The notes below the pieces were generated by a model. The model was not told the origin of the DNA, searched no databases, and was given only the letters and a program-made list of their open reading frames with translations. Position numbers and translations under genes: made by a program. DNA of 64,000 nt from Thunnus maccoyii (Eukaryota; Chordata; Actinopteri; Scombriformes; Scombridae), in NCBI RefSeq assembly GCF_910596095.1, contig NC_056552.1, forward strand, positions 9,963,111 to 10,027,110, in the 5' to 3' direction. Shown here piece after piece: positions 1 through 12,369 of the stretch (its first letter is position 1; each line of letters opens with the position of its first letter).

Positions 1-26
1 ACACAGGTCAGATTAAGACCCAGTTT

Positions 27-32
<6 letters not shown>

Positions 33-84
<52 letters not shown>

Positions 85-99
85 TGTGTGTGTGTGTGG
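33..99. repeat. (TG)n microsatellite
   Basis: Nearly uninterrupted TG repeat with one A interruption near 83. Confidence 0.95.
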
Positions 100-286
100 G
101 CATGTTACAGACAGATAGAGAGTGTGAGAGAGCACAAGAGAGACAGCAGAGTGGTATTTAATTTTCCAAGATGAGGGATTATCACTGGCAGAATTTGATC
201 ATTCTGCTCTGATCTCAGGATGTTCAATCACAGCTTATCCCAAATATTAAACTCTCTGTCTTTTGTCCCCTTTCCCCTCAATCCCT

Positions 287-287
<1 letters not shown>

Positions 288-333
<46 letters not shown>
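288..333. repeat. (CA)n microsatellite
   Basis: Perfect CA repeat of about 22 units. Confidence 0.95.
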
Positions 334-338
<5 letters not shown>

Positions 339-817
339 GACGCTCGCGCCACTCCAACTGCCGAGCTTCTCATTGAGTAAAGTGGCCCGCTGAGCCTACT
401 GTCAGGGTGGTGTGTGATTGTTCAGCCACCTGGTCACCTCAGGGGATGGGGGAGGAGTGGGGGCAAGGAAGGGGGGGGGAATAGGAGAAGGAGGAGGAGG
501 AGGAGGAGGGGAGGGTCTCTGGTGGTGAAATGCTAGGCTTTAGCGTCTTATGTAGGCAGCTGAGGAGAGTAAATTAAAAAACTGTTACGTCTAATCCGGA
601 GCACCAAGAACAAGTGGCACACACTCCAAAAATCTGATCCCTCATGTTTACATGGATCAGATGAGCTTACACAAACACACACACACACACACACACACAG
701 ACGCCAATGACACGCGCACAGACATGACAGCGTTCTCTCAAATACACACACTTACATGCATACATACACACATATTCCCCGCTGCTAAATACCCTGTGAT
801 TGTGTCCCGGGCCGGAT

Positions 818-846
818 GGAGGAGGGAGGGAGGGAGGGAGGGAGGA
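818..846. repeat. (GGGA)n short tandem repeat
   Basis: About seven units of GGGA. Confidence 0.9.
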
Positions 847-2701
847 CAGAAGAGGGAGGGTGGTGACGGGAGGTACAAGGCCCTGATCTGCACTCTCATT
901 TTCAGCCTGGAGATCTGCACCCGGGGACATCTGGGTCACATCATTACTGCAATCTTCTGCTTGTTCATTCCCAGCTTTACAGGGCTTAGAGTGACAGACC
1001 TGCACACAAACACACACACAAAGCACACATACACACACGGGTACACACATATATACAGCATGTAACGGTTGTAAACAGTGAGATAAAATGATGTCTGAAA
1101 AGATTAAAATGATGGTTAGTGTCTTTAGTAACACGGATTTTAAGACACAGTGAAGAAACCGGAGGTGCAGACATCTCTGAGGTTGTGTGTGTGCCAAAGT
1201 AAAGCTTTTCTTTACAGCTGGATTTTGCTTGAAGCAGGGAAAATTGAAAATGTATGTTTATATATAGATTTTTGAGAATATAAATAAGCAAAACCATGTT
1301 ATAATGTGATATCATATACTAGACTGAGAGACTGTCCTGCAGCCTTCAGTTGTCGATTTTTTTTTTTTCCTCCAAGTGTGAAAAAGTATCTCAACAGTTT
1401 GAAAAACATGCAAAAAGTCCAGGATGCTCTGTGTGGTGCAGTTGTTCTGCCCTCTAGTGGTGAGAAGCTGTTCTTACAATAGACTAGCAGTTCCAGGTGT
1501 TGACCTTGAGAGGGCGCTGTTGAACAACCTACCGAATGAAGACAGGTGAACTAAAGTTTCCAAAAGTATTTGAGTATTCAAAAAATATACTTTTTCTGGC
1601 ATAAAAATGTCTTATTTTTCTGTGATCTTTTCTTTTCTTTTTTTTCAAATGTGTCCAATAGGAAAAATCCAAGATATTTTGTCTGTATTCATGATTATCA
1701 TCAACTGATAATGAGCGTTTGATAAAAGATAAATGTGTCAATATAAATGTAATTATCACTTTTAAAGTTAATACCAAATAATATAGTTATTGTCATGGCA
1801 GTCCCTGAAGCAAACGGAAGTTAGTTTATAATTATTGTTTTTTAGCTATTTGCATTTTTAGTATTATCATCAATGTCAAAACACATGCAGCATACTTCAT
1901 GTATAAACAGAAAATATGACTGAAGGGATGTACACATAAAACTACATTAAAATATGATTACAATACCACTCAGTGCTATATTTAACAATAACTTAGAAGG
2001 TCAAAGACAGAGTTACAGCAGATGTAAAGTTAGTTTCTACTTCACCTCACATCTTCCATTTGATTCTTGAGTTTCCTTTATATCTATTTCTTAATGTCTT
2101 TTTTAAATATCTGATGTAAATAACATTGAATTACCTTGTTACGAGGTTTTATACAAATAAGCGTGCCCTGCTTTTCTTTATGTTTTGGAAATATTATTAA
2201 GAACAACATTGCACATCTCAGTGTAGTAAAAGAGAGTCTACATTGTGTTGTTGGTTTAGTGTATCTCATTATAAAATAGTCAACATTAATCCAAAATTAC
2301 ACGTGTGTGTGTATGCAGGTAAGTTATACGAATATAGCCTACATTATCACACCTAAACTTGTTTGTTTTACACATAAAGTCCTAAAAACCTTCTTTTGCA
2401 TTATACAAACACACTAGTCCAGTTTTGTACTGAGCCCAGACTTTACTGATCATTTATCTGTAGCAGTACACAGCTGCAGCGTTGAAACATATTGGATTAA
2501 ACACACCTGATGATATAGAGGAAGGTGTGTTTATCACTTGGTGTCTATATGCTCGTTTGTACCTGAATGTAGCACAACTGTAAAGGGGGGGATTAGTGTG
2601 AGACGTCGTTGGTGCGCAGTGCAAGAAGTCTCCTCTCGTTGAGCTCCTGAGGGGGTTTTACCTGCCGACACCAGGTGCTGACAACAGGTGAGGGTTAGTC
2701 T

Positions 2702-2706
2702 AAAAA
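2702..2706 (-). terminator. Pol III terminator of tRNA-Ile
   Basis: TTTTT on the minus strand begins 5 bases after the tRNA 3' end. Confidence 0.85.
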
Positions 2707-2710
2707 CTCT

Positions 2711-2803
2711 GCTCCAGGTGAGGCTCGAACTCACAACCTCGGCATTGCTCTGCTGAATACTGTCATATAAGTACCGCGCGCTAACCGATTGCGCCACTGG
2801 AGC
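2711..2803 (-). tRNA. tRNA-Ile (anticodon UAU) with an intron
   Basis: The 93-base gene folds as a tRNA: acceptor strands GCTCCAG and CTGGAGC, D arm GCGC...GCGC, anticodon stem CGGTA/TGCCG and a T arm around GTTCGAG. The anticodon TAT is followed by A37 and then an intron of about 20 bases before A38. Intron-containing tRNA-Ile-UAU is well known in vertebrates, and the exonic sequence looks almost identical to human. The internal B box is intact and a T5 Pol III terminator follows directly. Nothing suggests a pseudogene. Confidence 0.95.
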
Positions 2804-3479
2804 TACGGCGTGAAGCCGCTGGGAAAACGATTTAAGAATAGACACGAGCGCCTGCGTGAGACCTGTGTAAGATTTGTGTCTTCTATTTGTGTTTATGTCT
2901 GTTTTTCAGTCAGTGAAGCGTTGGAAACAGCGGGGACCGGATGAAAACCTGTCGGGACGCCGGTGGTCACACAGAGTTCAGGCTTCAGCAGCTTATATAG
3001 AGCCGACTCACATGCTACGTTCACGTACCTCTCATAAAGCTCCGAATTCCAAATATCAACATGAGTAATGCAACTTGTGTGAAGTTCAGCGTGTTGTTGT
3101 TCGGGGAAAAAGTAAAAAAGACATTAAGTGTGTTGTTACAATAATAATGTCTTTGTGTCTGTTTAGGATTATGTTGATTTTATGAAGGTATCTCACAAAA
3201 AAGAAATTAAAAAAATGAAAATACAGCTGTGGAGCGTTTTACAAAGAACAACATTGACAGCAAAATCACTTAATATGTGAAATATAAAATCAAGACACGT
3301 CACGGACTGCGTGAAAACACCTGGGGCATGAAAAAATGTAATATTTTTTTAGCCTAATAAAAAAAATTCTTTGTTAGTAAATTCTAAGTTTTCACTCTCC
3401 TTACACACAGATTGTTGGGAAGTGGATGGATTGAAGGTTTCCAACCATATCAGAAACAGGAATTTATTTGGGAACTGGG

Positions 3480-3830
3480 TTCTCATGGGTCCTTGAAGTC
3501 CTTGAACGTTTGTGAATTTGAGGAAAAAAAATCAAGGCCTTGAAAGTTTTTGAAAGTAGACATAATAGACATGGTGGACATGGGTCATTGAAAGTGCTTG
3601 AATTTATAGATTTTGTGCAAGAATAGAATCATGTTTTGGTGTGCTGTATTAGAGAAAGCAAGAGACCACATAGTCTGTGAGCTTCTGTAAAGCCTGATAG
3701 TTATCATTATAAAAATTCTGTGTTATAACCGTAATTAACCTTGATCCATGTCTCAAACCATATTGTGTTGGGTCCTTGAATTTGAGGGAATTGGGCCTGG
3801 AAAGTCATTTAATTTGATGTTTAAGAAGGT
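3480..3830. repeat. Degenerate CCTTGAA-containing repeat
   Basis: The phrase GTCCTTGAA or CCTTGAAAGT recurs several times (for example near 3490, 3538, 3588 and 3771) between less regular sequence. It looks like a decayed dispersed repeat. Confidence 0.5.
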
Positions 3831-4199
3831 GTGGGAAAACTACAAACTACAAAAAAAAAAACCAAACCTTTTTTTTTTCCTTTTGCAGTCCCACATTGTG
3901 ATTTTGGCCAAACAGATGTGTGTTTACATGCCTAATACAGCTATATACCTTAAATTTAATGACATGTTTGAGTTTATGCCACAGCACCAATCTGTAAAAT
4001 CTCTATTTATACATTTTACTACATGTCTAGAGACTGTCCTCTCAAGAAAAACTACACAAAAGGTTGTAAAATGCCCCAAAATGACATATAGTTACGTTTG
4101 AGTTTAATTCGGAGGACTTGTTTGTCCTCCAGGATCTGTCTGCTAAGGAAACATAAACTCATTAAAAGCATTTTTGTATGTGCACATATGATATTTATA

Positions 4200-4710
4200 A
4201 TATTCCTGGCAGCACATGAAGGCAGCAGCATTCATACAGGTGTTTCTCTTACTGTTGCCAATAGTATACGGACACACCACTTACATTTTGTGTACTTTTG
4301 GTCTGGGGCTGTTTTTCATTGAGATAAATCTTCATGCCACAGAAGACAGTAATCTTTTAAGTGTGCTTCCAACCTTGTGGCAAGGTCCAGAGAAATGCTC
4401 TTCCAAGTTTGGTGGAGAAGAACTTGAAAGGCCTGCACAGAGCCCCGACCCCGACCCCATCCACCTTTGAGATGAGCTAGAACGCCGACTGCAAGCAAGG
4501 CATTATCGCCCAACATCAGTGTCAAACCTCACTAATGTTCTTGTGCCTGAATGGGAGAAAATCCCTGCAGCCAGGTTTCAACATCTTGTGGAAAGCCTTC
4601 ACAGAAGAATGGAGGCAGTTACAGCAGCATATGTAAATGTCCGTGGTTTTGGGACAAGAAATTCAACAATCACACACACTTTTGGCCACTGGAGTAGTCT
4701 CTAAATTTAA
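4200..4710 (+). pseudogene. Tc1/mariner-like transposase remnant
   Basis: In two frames this region reads PAQSPDPDPIHL, then a stop, then DELERRLQARHYRPTSVSNL and EWEKIPAARFQHLVESLHRR. That is the C-terminal third of Tc1-like transposases (consensus WPAQSPDLNPIEHLWDEL then LVESMPRRVEAV, from memory). The catalytic SPDLNPIE has become SPDPDPIH and a stop follows, so it is inactive. The sequence CACTTTTGGCCACTG near 4678 resembles a Tc1-like element end. Confidence 0.8.
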
Positions 4711-6930
4711 GTCAAATGTGCAGCTGTTAAAATATATTAGTAGAGAACAGATGACATGTTAAAATTAATCTGTTGAGGCTTTTCTAATCCCCTGCAGTCC
4801 CACGTGCCTATAGCTGAAAGACAAATCCAATTACAACATGTCAGGTTCAATCAAAATATTGTCATTCACACTCTCCCTCTGTTTCTGATTTTCCCCTTCA
4901 GTGGAAACCAGAAACTGTATAGAAAAGATGAAGGGGGGGGGGGGGGGGAAACCAGCAGTTGACTGTGGTCACGTTTCTAAAGCTGCGTGCAGTGACGAGA
5001 GGTGTAAACTGAAAATGAGAAGCCTTTCTGAACACATACGCACACATACACACAGAGTAAAGTACCTTGAGGCAGGCTATAAGCTTCCAAGAACATGGTT
5101 CATATTCTGAGAGCACTCCTCATTTCTCATCACTGTGTCAAATTGCCATATTTTGTGGGGGTATTTTACGATATCCTCACACAGGCCGCAGTGTGTATCA
5201 GGCCTCATCTATCACACACCCCCTCAAGAGCAACACAAAGAGAAACAGAGAGACATAAAGATGGAGTAGGTGGATGAGAGACAAGGCAGCCTGTCAGAAT
5301 GTAACACTACTAAATGACTCACTGAGACTGGACACCAATAATCTGGCATTGTGTTGTTGTTGTTGTTTTTTTTTTATTATTCTCAGCATATTCATAAGTC
5401 AACACATGACATACAGGAAACACTAACATAAACATTCGTAATGAAAGAGAAGAAATCATGTGACCCATCGGTCATCAGCTGAGGCTCTCACCTCAAAGAC
5501 ATGCGGCGGCGATGCCAGATTCGAAACTCAGAATAAACACACCTGAAGGCCTGAATGGATTAACTGGCAGCTTTTTGAGGCAACGCCCTCTGGCAATATT
5601 GTCATGCAGCGGGGGAGAGGTTCGAAAACAGGATAAACTCGACTGTTTGGATTTAAAGAACAAATGCACTGAAGAAAATTTGTTAGCAAATAGCAAACGG
5701 CTGCTGGCAAAAGTTGCTTGTGTTTTTTTTGCCTCAAAACGTTGCCGGTACATCACGGCCTTGAGTAAATTATTAGAGATCCATGCCCTTTTTCTGCTGC
5801 AAAGGAAGTGCTTTAGTACCCATGTTAGGGCTAGGTAGGTACAGTCGGCCATAGAAATAGGATGAGTAGAATTTACAGTGCTGTAATGAGATATACAATG
5901 TATTATACACTTGTTCATAAGGGAGGCTTAGCGCTATGCTGCTATTTCTTTGCCTTGTTATCCTGCAGATTCTTCATGAATAACAGACAGCTTGTTAGGT
6001 GGAGTTATAGAAGGTTTGTTAAATAATGTCTTCAATGTCAACACCAGCTCCACCTCACTGATTTTGAGCCTTAAGGATGAAAAACTGCAGGTGAAACACA
6101 ATTTGAAGCAGCCGTTTCTTAAAAGGCCGCCAGTTCAGTCTTCATATAGTGCATTTTCTTTTTTTCTTTTTTTAATGTCAGCGTTGGACACTTCTCCAAT
6201 GTTAAAGGATATGGCTGGAAAATATTTTGTTTTCTATTTTCTTATTGTTAACAAACCTCATGTGCAGCGCCAAACCAACAATGAAGTGATCCTACTTATA
6301 AGTTTTGTGTGTGTATCCAAAGCCTGATATGTTTTATTCCTCTGTGCCATAGACCTCAAATGTTGTCCAAAAACTATTAAAAACAAATCAGTTGCACTGA
6401 GTGACAAGTTCCTTCGCCAAAGAAATTACGGTCACAGTAATTTGTTTAGAAACGGCTCCAAAGACTAATAATAGTGAACAACAGTGTGGCTCATTGACGT
6501 ATTTTTAATAGTTTTTTGGCAGCAACAGGAGGTCTATAGCACTGAGGAATAGAGTTGCAAAGTGGGAGTTATTTCTGGCACTCTTGGTTCCAGAAGTAAA
6601 AATCCCATTAATTTTTCCCACAGACAACATTACTTTTCTCACAATTTGAGCTCTTCTACGGCTTGAATCAGCATGAAAACAAAAGATGGACAACGAGCTA
6701 CAACTTCAGCGACAAAGTGTTTTAAATTCATTAGGTTCTGTTTGCACCCATGGCTTCTTCTTCATAGCCACGACGGTCGAGGCTCATGGGTATTCTAATA
6801 ATCTTAGCCATCCCCCAAAATCACAGAGAAAACATGATTTCTCAGAAACAAAGTTGAAATAATGTGCTCGTAATACGATCTTATAGGATCGTTACATTAT
6901 CCAGGCGAGTCCTGAGTTTCTATATTAACA
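4711..6930. other. Intergenic, no gene recognised
   Basis: A 16-base G run at 4933-4948, CA-rich stretches near 5040, and overlapping opposite-strand open frames at 5493-5918 without recognisable protein features. An AATAAA on the minus strand near 6332 is the nearest canonical signal downstream of the mta3 long-form stop, 1.8 kb away. Confidence 0.5.
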
Positions 6931-6934
6931 TTAA

Positions 6935-7522
6935 ACGCACAGTATGTTATTTCTGCCACTAGGGGGTCTCTCAATCACAACAATAACAAAAGATGGAGTT
7001 TGATGACGTGAAGTAGTGTGGGATCATGGGAGTTGTTGTCTTCATTGTTTAACTAGACAGACAGAAGAAAAGAAGAGAGGCGAAATTGTGTTCACAGACG
7101 CAGTAATGTATTAAAGTTATATAGCCACAAGTAACTTTAGCTAACGTTCGCTTTACGGGGACAGCTTCGGCGACAGAACGTACAGCAAATGACAATGAAT
7201 ATCAATCGTGCCCATTATCAGTGAGCAATACAAACAATAGTAAACAATAGAGTGGCTAGTTAGCTAGTTCGTTGAGTTCCTTCCTCCCTCTCTTAAACAT
7301 CATCTGGTTTCTCCCGTGTTTCCCTGGAAGTTACAGCAAGTAAAGTGACCAAGTGAAGACCGTTACCTTGATTAAAATTACAGATTTCTCTGGGTTTGAA
7401 CATTGTTGGAAATATTTGGGATAATGTAAGTACACAACTCAACCAAATATATAACATAGGACTGGTCATTTTTAGACGTTTTCATGCAAAAAAGTTACAT
7501 ATTATGTCTTTATGTCTCTATA
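6935..7522. mobile_element. Short inverted-repeat element (MITE-like)
   Basis: The left end AAACGCACAGTATGTTATTT corresponds to the complement of the right end (AAGACATAATATGTAACTT). Inside is the sequence ATTTCTGCCACTAGGGGGTC, which I associate with a widespread fish repeat. No transposase frame. Confidence 0.55.
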
Positions 7523-8177
7523 GAATATATCAGACTATGGATACACACGCAATACTTGTCAGGATGAGTTCATTGTTGGTTTGGCTCTGCACATGAGATT
7601 TGTTGACAAAAATATAGAAAATCACCAACCATATCCTTTAAAAGAAGGTTAGCCCCCACAAATGCAAAACCTACCCCCCTCCCATCCCAATCCAGCCCCA
7701 TGCCCCTCCCCCCCCCCCCTTCCCAAAATAACTTTATACAAACTGATAAAACTTCACGATTCACAATCAACACAAAAGTCACACGAATTTCCGTCATTAT
7801 GGCCATCCATAGAAACTAAGAACGACATCCCCTCATTCTCTCGCATGTCGTTGGCATGATCACACACACGCACACACACACACACACGCACACACACTCT
7901 TTCTCTCTACATCTCTGTTACACACTCACATGCACCCATGTATGTACATATACATATACATTCCCACTGGATTAAAGACAGGCAGCACTTGCAGTCAGGT
8001 CAGGTGTATGTTTCTATTGCATCACGGCTCATCACATCCTTCTGGGTAAAAGTGGTCAAGGATTATGAGGGTATTTTAAGGATTAAAAGTAAAGGAGGGT
8101 TTGATTTTATGAGAGAACGGGAGGGGGGGGGGTGGGGATTTGTTAGTGTGTGTGGAGGTCGGAGGGTCCGTGTTTGA
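7523..8177 (-). other. Likely mta3 long-form 3'UTR / downstream flank
   Basis: Begins directly after the mta3 stop. It contains a CA microsatellite (7861-7900), a C-rich run near 7705-7725, and no canonical AATAAA on the minus strand. Variant TATAAA (complement at about 7733) or CATAAA (near 7508) could serve. Confidence 0.4.
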
Positions 8178-8349
8178 TCAGTCGTGGATGACGATGGGGC
8201 CTCGCATCCTCAGGCTGGGGTGAGGGTGCGGAGGGGCCAGGACGAGCCCCTGCGGCGGGCCCTGGGAGACCCTGCGCAGGGTGATCTGCTCGCAGGGCTG
8301 CCGGCAAGCGTGTCTCAGCTGGGACCGGGACAGCAGCCGTCTGGCCCTC
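8178..8349 (-). CDS. mta3: mta3 exon 19, C-terminal region with divergent second RBBP-type motif and stop
   Basis: Acceptor TTTCCAG|GAGGGC. It encodes about residues 644-700 and ends in TGA at 8180-8178. [18 protein letters not shown] aligns with the MTA1 second RBBP-binding motif (RKLLSSSETKRAARRP, from memory) but the basic core is altered. The final PIVIHD matches the family end PIVIED. Intron 18 before it is 6.2 kb. Confidence 0.9.
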
Positions 8350-11300
8350 CTGGAAAGGTGGAGACAAGACAGGACCATGAGTGAAGAAGATTTACCCATG
8401 CAAACCTAATATCAATAAAAAGTCAAATATTAGTGGTTAGTAGTATTAACAGTAATCACAGTATAGACAAAACAATCTCACCAGTTTGTCCAATTGGTAG
8501 TTATTAGTTTTTGGTATACCTATTTTGTCATTTCCTATATTTCCCAGAATCCTGTTCCTCCTCCTGAATAGCCTCTCTTCCCAAGTTTCTGTAACTTAAT
8601 GGGTTTTTCTCATAGATTGCTTCTTTCTTCAGTCTCTCCTCAGTCTCTGACTTTAATCTAAGATAAATGGGTATCTACTGCTGTGCTGCTGGGTGGTAAC
8701 ATTTGAACCCCTTTGTCATTTTAAAGCAGCATTAAATTATTTTTGACCACTTGAGGGCAGCAGAAAAAGCTGTTAATACAACATTGACATGTTGGAAGTT
8801 GTTGTGTCAAAAGTGTTAGGCAACCAGTTGCTTATTTACATGTCCAGCAGACACTGAGCAACATTAGCATTCACTTGGCGTTGTGTTGTGTTGTGTTGTT
8901 TCTCCACCATCTCCTATGGGAAATGCTCCACTGTGTTGTTGTCACTAACTTTGATCCTTCAGTTGTTTTGTGCTGGGCAGGTAGTGTACAGTTGTTTTTT
9001 TTGCTGAAAACAGCTGCTTGTAGAGACTGGACGAGATGAATGAGAGCGGTAAGAATAAACCAAAACATCCAATTTTCTTTTAATTTGTTTTCTTGAATTC
9101 TTTTTTTCCGTCTTTGTCTTTCTTTTCTTCTGAATTTATCTGTCAATCAGTTATATCAATATGCTTGTCCTGTTCTGTGTGAATGGTGTAAAACTAATCA
9201 AAAAATAATTTTAAAAAAAGTTGGTCAAATATTGATTAGTGCAGTTTTAAACAAGAAAGAATTACAATTACATATTTCATAACCACTGGCATGCAACCAG
9301 AGCCTCATTGAAACTGTTATCTTAGAATATGGACAACAACAGATGAAAAAAACCCATTGAGTTACAGAAGCTAGAGAAACAGAGGGTATTCTTTCAGTTC
9401 GAGATATAATTGATTTACAACTGCTTCTCAAATCACAACATATGTTGTGGCTGCACTGCATCCTGGTCGATTGAGTTTAGTGGTGTACAAGACACTTCCT
9501 CTCTGCCTCTGATCTTTAGGAAAATAAGTACATCTAGGAATACAAGACCATTGCCATTAGCTGTTTTTAACAGTTAAGGTGGACTGTAACAGTTTTGCTG
9601 TGATTTGCTATTGTAGATTTGTTATTAAAGTTGAATAATAGAGCTCAATATTAATCAGTCGCCAAAAATTCATGATATTTCTTAGCATTCTTACTATATC
9701 TCATAACTGTAGCCACCTATGAGCTGTTTACTTCCATACTGCAATGTGGCAGAAACCGCCTGCAGCTGAATGAGGTGCCAGCACAGAAACAATGGTGATA
9801 ACTGGCTTTGGGTCGTGCTTTATAAGAGTTCATTTCTCATGTATATTAATGGTTTACCAGTAGTTTAATAGCGATGATCCTACTGGACTAATTACTTGGC
9901 TGTAAGTATGTCATAAATCGACACCGTATTCTATTTTCAGTGTGTCCGGTCTATGAGATAAATAAACTAATAAAGAGAAAGGACTGTGAACTTTAAGGTG
10001 ATTCTGATGATTTACTGTAAACAGAAAAGTTCAGCTCGAGGGCACCGAATTGAGTTTCCACGCCGCTGAGAAAGTGATTATAAACAACCGCTCTTTCTCA
10101 TTTCAGGAGGATTCACTAAAGCGGAGTGCAACATTTATTGAGCATCGGGACTAGAATCACTAATACACATCTCCGTTATGAGGTAAGAGAGAGGCGCATC
10201 TCTGCAGGATTTTTGTGGCTTATGAAGGGAGCTTGGTGGTAATTTCCAGACTGCAGTGGGTTTTGTGCTGTGGCAGGAAGGCTCTTTTCAACAGCCCACA
10301 GCGACCGATAACACTAAACCCAAGACCGTGTGGCACACTAAGATGTGTTGGAAACAGCACTAATGGAATTCATTTGGAGACAAATGCAACATACATAATC
10401 ACAACGTATAGGTGATTATTCATGGTTCCTTTTAGGGTGTCGAGAAAAACACTTTTAGATGTAATGCACAGCAAAGCCTTCTTTATGTGCTCTGTATTTT
10501 CTTCCTCTTTCACAGCACTCAGTGGCACCGAGATGTTTTTCTTGTATACTGAACAGGAAAACACACCAGTTCCCTACAGATCCCTGCTGATGATAAGATA
10601 AGCACTAGAGCACTCAAGAAGACTCTTTGCACAGTGTGTGCCTGCATATTAAAGTACAGTAAATGTGCCTGAAAGTGCGCATTTGTCTATACAATGTACT
10701 CTGAGATTGATTATCACTAAGCTTGATATTGTCACTTGGAGGGTTTTTTTTTTATTATTATTCTTTATTTATTCAAGGAATTTTCACTGAGAGGAAGCCC
10801 TGATCACATTCACACAGTTACACACATTCACACCTTTAGGCTCCTCAGTAGAACCACAGTCTGATCTGCAGTTAGGGTTGCCTCAAGGGCACCTCGGTGG
10901 TGGTAACGAGGGAGGGGGGACTGAAACGACCGATCACAAGCTCGCTTCTCTAACCTTTAGGTCTCCACTGCCCCCATGCCAATCCACGAGCAGAATATAA
11001 AAGTAGGAGCAGAATATAAAACAGAGATGAACAGAACAGATTTCGCTCCGGTGGCAGTTAATCTAAAGCTCTGTTGTTTGTCTGTTCAGCTGTCTGTTGG
11101 GAGGAGTAAAAACAAACATGTAAATCGATGGTCAAACATATCAAGCTGTCTCATTTACATGTCAGTTGTGCTTTCTCTTGTTCTCTCTCCTCATGTTTCC
11201 AACTTCTGATGCTTTGTCTGTCCAAATTCAACTTCTCTGTATCAGGTATCTCAGTATCTAATTAGCTTTCTATGTTCATCCTTTTAGGACATGCTTTTAC

Positions 11301-12335
11301 AGTGTTTTTTGTGCACTACAATATAATTCTGAGATCTATTTTTTAACCATGCTAGCTGTGTGGGTCTCGGGACGTATCTCAACAACTTTTAGATGGATTG
11401 GCATGAAAGTTTGCACAGACATTCATGGTGCCTACAGGATGAATCCCACTGACTTTGGTGATCATCTGACCTTCCATGTAGCTCCACCAGCAGGTCAAAG
11501 GTTTCAGTTATCCGGTGAAATATCTCAAAATATAGTCTGTCACTGCACTGCGACAGAACTGTGATCATTTGTTGGTCCGCTGGCATTTTATCAAGCTTCA
11601 TCATCAGGTCAAAATAGCTCATAGGTTTATTATTTTGTTATTTTTGTCCCATTTGAATTGTTTTTTTTTTTACCCTCTGTAAAGCACTTTGTAACCTGTG
11701 TTAAGAAAAGTGTTACTTTGCTGCTTTTTTCAGTTTCTTTTTGTCTCTCTTGCCTCCTTGAATAAGTGGGAGAGATTTCCCACTCCCACGTCTCTCTGCT
11801 CTGTGACACACTGCATTCTTCATCGCGCTGAGAGAGAAAAAGAGAGGGATAAAGAGACGGAGAAGGGGAAGAAAATGAAACTTCTGATCATCTCTCATTA
11901 GCAGAAGCCTTTCAGAGCAGATCTATTAACATCTTCTATTTCAGAGAAGCATTAATTGAGTGCTAGAAGAGCGAATGACAGTATAATGTAACAAAGAGTA
12001 GAGTGTTCATAACGATGCTTTCTCTCTCTCACACACAGCCATGTTGATGTCAGTGGTGAGTGAGTGATCCATAGCCATGGTTAATGTGGTAATGATATTT
12101 CCACTCAGACCCCAGCGGTGCCTGGCTCCTCGCTGGCCCATCTGCACCAGTTAGCTGCTCTAATTTTAGCCTCGGCAGTCCGAAGGCGGCTGTGAGGGCC
12201 GGGCGCCATGGCTCATTTAGACACAGGCTTAATGGAAGAACATCTTTCTCACTCACATACAGACATGCAAGCTTTGACTCATTATCCGCACGCACATGTG
12301 TGTATGAGTGTATGAGAGAGTGTGCGTTTGTGCAT

Positions 12336-12369
<34 letters not shown>

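Larger units (their letters stand above)
1..2700. other. Non-coding, microsatellite-rich
   Basis: No coding exon recognised. It holds (TG)n at 33-99, (CA)n at 288-333 and 675-699, a (GGGA)n run at 818-846, shorter CA runs near 1008-1050, and AT-rich sequence beyond about 1.2 kb. Open frames here are translations of dinucleotide repeats. Confidence 0.7.

Noticed and set aside
652-1197. Long open frames on both strands rich in His/Thr or Cys/Val
   Set aside because: They are translations of CA/TG repeats and contain no protein features.
5493-5918. Overlapping frames of 141 (minus) and 108 (plus) codons
   Set aside because: No recognisable domain, no splice context and no codon pattern favouring either strand; likely chance or an old repeat.
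8143-8384. Alternative frames over the last mta3 exon
   Set aside because: Only the frame continuous with exon 18 gives the MTA-type end PIVIHD.
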